A stretch of DNA of 7,011 bases from Caccovicinus sp964425595 (lineage in GTDB: Bacteria; Bacillota; Clostridia; Lachnospirales; Lachnospiraceae), in assembly GCA_964425595.1 (NCBI GenBank), contig CAYRMW010000074.1:1-7011 (forward strand). Direction: 5' to 3'. The translations under genes and the position numbers were made by a program. Each line of letters opens with the position of its first letter. Position 1 is the stretch's first letter. Below are positions 4,687-7,011 of the stretch, piece after piece. Below the pieces are notes generated by a model. It was not told where the DNA came from, did not search any database, and saw only the letters and a program-made list of their open reading frames with translations.

Positions 4687-6930
4687 TCAGCGGATCGTCT
4701 TTCCCGCGAAGATGCCGCGATCCGGGATGCTGACGCGGTCCTTTCGTTCCTTGCGGTCCTTGCGCTCCTTAGGGCGCTTCGTCTGCCTTCCGCTTTCTTC
4801 CAGTTTCATGGACAGGCTGATCCGCTGCTTTGCCGCGTCTACTCCCAGCACTCGCACATCCACGATATCACCAACGCTGACCGCCTCCAGCGGATGCTTA
4901 ATGAAACGGTCCGTCATCTCGGAAATGTGCACCAGGCCGTCCTGATGGACGCCGATATCCACAAACGCGCCGAAATCAATCACATTGCGCACCGTCCCCT
5001 TCAGGATCATCCCCGGCTTCAGATCCTCCAGCTCCATCACATCGGTGCGCAGGATGGGCTTTGGCATCTCATCGCGGGGATCCCGCCCGGGACTGGATAA
5101 CTCCTTTACGATATCCCGAAGGGTGGGTTCGCCGATACCCAGCTCTTCTGCCACCGCGCTGTAGTCCGAAACCATGATCCTGCGCGAACTGCCAAGAATT
5201 TCCCGCGGCGTCATCCCCAGCTTTTTCAGAAGCTTCTCCGCGGCCGGATAGCTCTCCGGATGGACTCCGGTATAGTCCAGCGGGTTCTCGCCGTTCTGGA
5301 TCCGCAAAAAGCCTGCGCACTGCTCGAAGGCCTTCGGCCCAAGCTTCGGCACTTTAAGAAGCTGTCTGCGGCTGGTAAACGCGCCGTTCTCCTCCCGGTA
5401 AGCCACGATATTCTTCGCCAGGGTCCTGCTGATGCCGGAAACGTACTCTAAGAGAGATGGCGAAGCTGTATTCAGGTCAACGCCCACCCGGTTCACACAA
5501 TCCTCCACCACACCGCTCAAGGTCTCGCTTAAGTGCTTTTGGTTCATATCGTGCTGGTACTGTCCTACACCGATGGACTTCGGCTCGATCTTGACTAATT
5601 CCGCCATCGGATCCTGCAGGCGGCGGGCAATGGACGCGGCGCTTCTCTGGCCCACGTCAAACTCCGGAAACTCCTCTGTAGCCAGCTTACTGGCCGAGTA
5701 AACGGAAGCGCCTGCTTCGTTCACGATCACGTACTGCACCTTCTGCGGGATTTCCTTTAACAGCTCTACGATCACTTTCTCCGACTCCCGGGAAGCGGTG
5801 CCGTTCCCAACCGAGATCAGCGTGATGTGGTATCTTTCGATAAGTTCCTTCAGGATCTTTTTCGCTTCCGCCACTTTGTTCTGCGGCGGCGTGGGGTAGA
5901 TCACCACCGTGTGCAGGACCTTGCCCGTGGGGTCGACGACCGCCAGTTTGCAGCCGGTCCGAAAAGCGGGATCCCATCCGAGAACCACCTGACCGGCGAT
6001 CGGCGGCTGCATCAACAGCTGCTCCAGATTCTTCCCAAAGACTTTGATGGCGCCGTCTTCCGCCCGTTCTGTCAGTTCATTCCGGATCTCCCGCTCAATG
6101 GAAGGGCCGATCAGACGGGTGTAGGCATCCGCCGCCGCTTCCTTCAGGATCGGGGAGGTGTATGGGTTATCCGCCGTGATGATCTCTTTTTCCAGATAAC
6201 GGATGATCCGGTCCACCGGCGCCGTGATCCTGACATTCAGCACCTTCTCCGCCTCGCCGCGGTTAATGGCCAGCACGCGGTGTCCGGCCGCCCTGGCTGC
6301 CGGCTCTTCATGGTGGTAGTACATCTCATAAACCGTCTGCGCCTGATCATCCCGTGCTTCCGACTGCAGGATGCCTTCCTCCATCGTAAGACGGCGAATG
6401 TAGGTCCGGTAAGCGGCCTGATCCGAGATCTGCTCCGCAATAATATCACGGGCTCCATCGATCGCCGCCTTCGGCGTCTCCACGCCTTTCTCCGGGTCGA
6501 CATAAGAAAGGGCCTCCTCCTGCACCGGGATCTTCGCATTCTGCGCCAGGATCCATGCCGCCAGCGGCTCCAGTCCCTTCTCCCTGGCTGCCGTAGCCCG
6601 GGTCCTGCGTTTGGGCCGGTAAGGGCGGTACAAATCCTCCACGGCCACCAGCGTCTTCGCCTCCCGGATCTGCTTTTCCAGTTCCGGCGTCAGCTTTTCC
6701 TGCTCACGGATGGTGGCGATCACCTGTTCCTTCTTCTCCTCCAGGTTGCGCAGATAGCGAAGACGCTCATCCAGGTTCCGCAGCACCTCATCGTTCAGAG
6801 AACCGGTCGCTTCCTTCCGATACCGGGCAATAAACGGAATCGTATTTCCTTCGTCGATCAGCTTAACGGCGGCTTCCGCCTGGCCGCGTCCAATCTGCAG
6901 CTCTTCCTGCAGCGTCTTAATAATATCCAT
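4687..6930 (-). CDS. tex: Tex family RNA-binding transcription accessory protein
   Basis: Tex proteins are cytosolic nucleic-acid-binding relatives of eukaryotic Spt6, linked to transcription and to toxin or capsule expression in some pathogens; the exact role here is unknown. The 747-residue protein carries the helical Tex N-terminal region (about 1-190; NTIPFIARYRKE at 29-40). It also has a YqgF/RNase H-like domain (about 313-440; GWDPAFRTGCK at 318-328, GNGTASRESE at 375-384, NEAGASVYSAS at 404-414), a helix-hairpin-helix region (about 478-545; SPSLLEYVSGIS at 490-501) and an S1 RNA-binding domain (about 637-711; FGAFVDIGVHQDGLVHIS at 653-670). The DPG of many homologues is DPA here. The tail (712-747) is basic and contains KERKDRKERKDR. 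The ATG at 6930 has a GAGGAG site 6 nt upstream and lies behind a near-consensus promoter. It is the first gene of the transcription unit and precedes the t6A genes. Confidence 0.96.
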   Translation of the reverse strand: MDIIKTLQEELQIGRGQAEAAVKLIDEGNTIPFIARYRKEATGSLNDEVLRNLDERLRYLRNLEEKKEQVIATIREQEKLTPELEKQIREAKTLVAVEDLYRPYRPKRRTRATAAREKGLEPLAAWILAQNAKIPVQEEALSYVDPEKGVETPKAAIDGARDIIAEQISDQAAYRTYIRRLTMEEGILQSEARDDQAQTVYEMYYHHEEPAARAAGHRVLAINRGEAEKVLNVRITAPVDRIIRYLEKEIITADNPYTSPILKEAAADAYTRLIGPSIEREIRNELTERAEDGAIKVFGKNLEQLLMQPPIAGQVVLGWDPAFRTGCKLAVVDPTGKVLHTVVIYPTPPQNKVAEAKKILKELIERYHITLISVGNGTASRESEKVIVELLKEIPQKVQYVIVNEAGASVYSASKLATEEFPEFDVGQRSAASIARRLQDPMAELVKIEPKSIGVGQYQHDMNQKHLSETLSGVVEDCVNRVGVDLNTASPSLLEYVSGISRTLAKNIVAYREENGAFTSRRQLLKVPKLGPKAFEQCAGFLRIQNGENPLDYTGVHPESYPAAEKLLKKLGMTPREILGSSRRIMVSDYSAVAEELGIGEPTLRDIVKELSSPGRDPRDEMPKPILRTDVMELEDLKPGMILKGTVRNVIDFGAFVDIGVHQDGLVHISEMTDRFIKHPLEAVSVGDIVDVRVLGVDAAKQRISLSMKLEESGRQTKRPKERKDRKERKDRVSIPDRGIFAGKTIR
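4735..4770 (-). repeat. Two tandem 18-bp repeats in the tex C-terminal tail
   Basis: Two adjacent copies of an 18-bp unit (AAGGAGCGCAAGGACCGC and AAGGAACGAAAGGACCGC) differ at two third-codon positions. They encode KERKDR twice (residues 721-732), giving a short basic tail after the S1 domain that may bind nucleic acid. The copies probably arose by slippage duplication. Confidence 0.7.
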
Positions 6931-6964
6931 AAACTGCTCCTCAATCTTTTCGGTCGATTGTCCT

Positions 6965-6993
6965 ATTATAATTCATCTCTTCTTCTTTGACAA
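6965..6993 (-). promoter_or_regulatory. Promoter of tex (and possibly the whole downstream operon)
   Basis: TTGTCA (6993-6988) and TATAAT (6970-6965) on the minus strand are separated by 17 nt, with one mismatch to consensus in the -35. Transcription should start near 6959-6957, giving a leader of about 28 nt that carries the GAGGAG site. No other promoter of this quality was noticed in the intergenic gaps to its left until the tRNA region. It may therefore serve all seven protein genes unless the hairpin after tex stops most transcripts. Confidence 0.8.
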
Positions 6994-7011
6994 GCCGTTG
7001 CATCTGGACAG

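Noticed and set aside
5827..6990. 387-residue open frame on the plus strand, antisense to tex
   Set aside because: It mirrors a fully supported tex gene with intact domains. Long antisense frames are expected in GC-rich coding DNA, and its Arg/Leu/His-rich sequence resembles no family I know.
1..7011. Search by eye for CRISPR repeats, insertion sequences, phage, toxin-antitoxin or defence genes
   Set aside because: No spaced repeats, transposase motifs, terminal inverted repeats or defence-type domains are present. The gene content is conserved housekeeping.

Overview
This window comes from a GC-rich Gram-positive bacterium of the Bacillota, most likely Clostridia and probably Lachnospiraceae. 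The evidence is the gene order (tsaE-tsaB-rimI-...-tsaD), strong AGGAGG-type ribosome binding sites, consensus sigma-A promoters, and the wording of the RNase Z-like and Tex proteins. The taxonomic call is inference from protein resemblance and has not been tested by a search.

Every gene I can support lies on the minus strand, so the window reads right to left. At the right edge (6965-6993) is a near-consensus promoter, TTGTCA-17-TATAAT. It leads into tex (6930-4687), which encodes an RNA-binding transcription accessory protein. A GC-rich hairpin with a short T run follows tex. Next comes a tight block: tsaE (4622-4191), tsaB (4122-3424), rimI (3427-2990, GTG start, overlapping tsaB by 4 nt), an RNase Z gene (2932-2021), tsaD (2018-996) and ispD (967-260). 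The first five of these (tsaE to tsaD) all act on tRNA or the ribosome. TsaE, TsaB and TsaD make the t6A37 modification, with TsaC/Sua5 not in the window. RNase Z trims tRNA 3' ends. RimI belongs to the family that N-terminally acetylates ribosomal protein S18. IspD is a MEP-pathway enzyme for isoprenoid precursors.

At the left edge, past ispD, is a separate stable-RNA unit. It is the 5' 52 nt of a tRNA-Ser(UGA) gene, cut by the window boundary. It is preceded by a perfect consensus promoter (TTGACA-17-TATAAT). A second promoter lies upstream of that (TTGACA-17-TAACAT), with phased A-tracts and an exact match to the proximal UP-element subsite.

No mobile element, CRISPR array, defence gene or clearly novel system is visible. 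The window is housekeeping DNA. The points most worth a second look are the tandem UP-element promoter upstream of the tRNA, a strong hairpin between rimI and the RNase Z gene, the terminator-like hairpin that may separate tex from the t6A operon, and the placement of a divergent RNase Z inside that operon.
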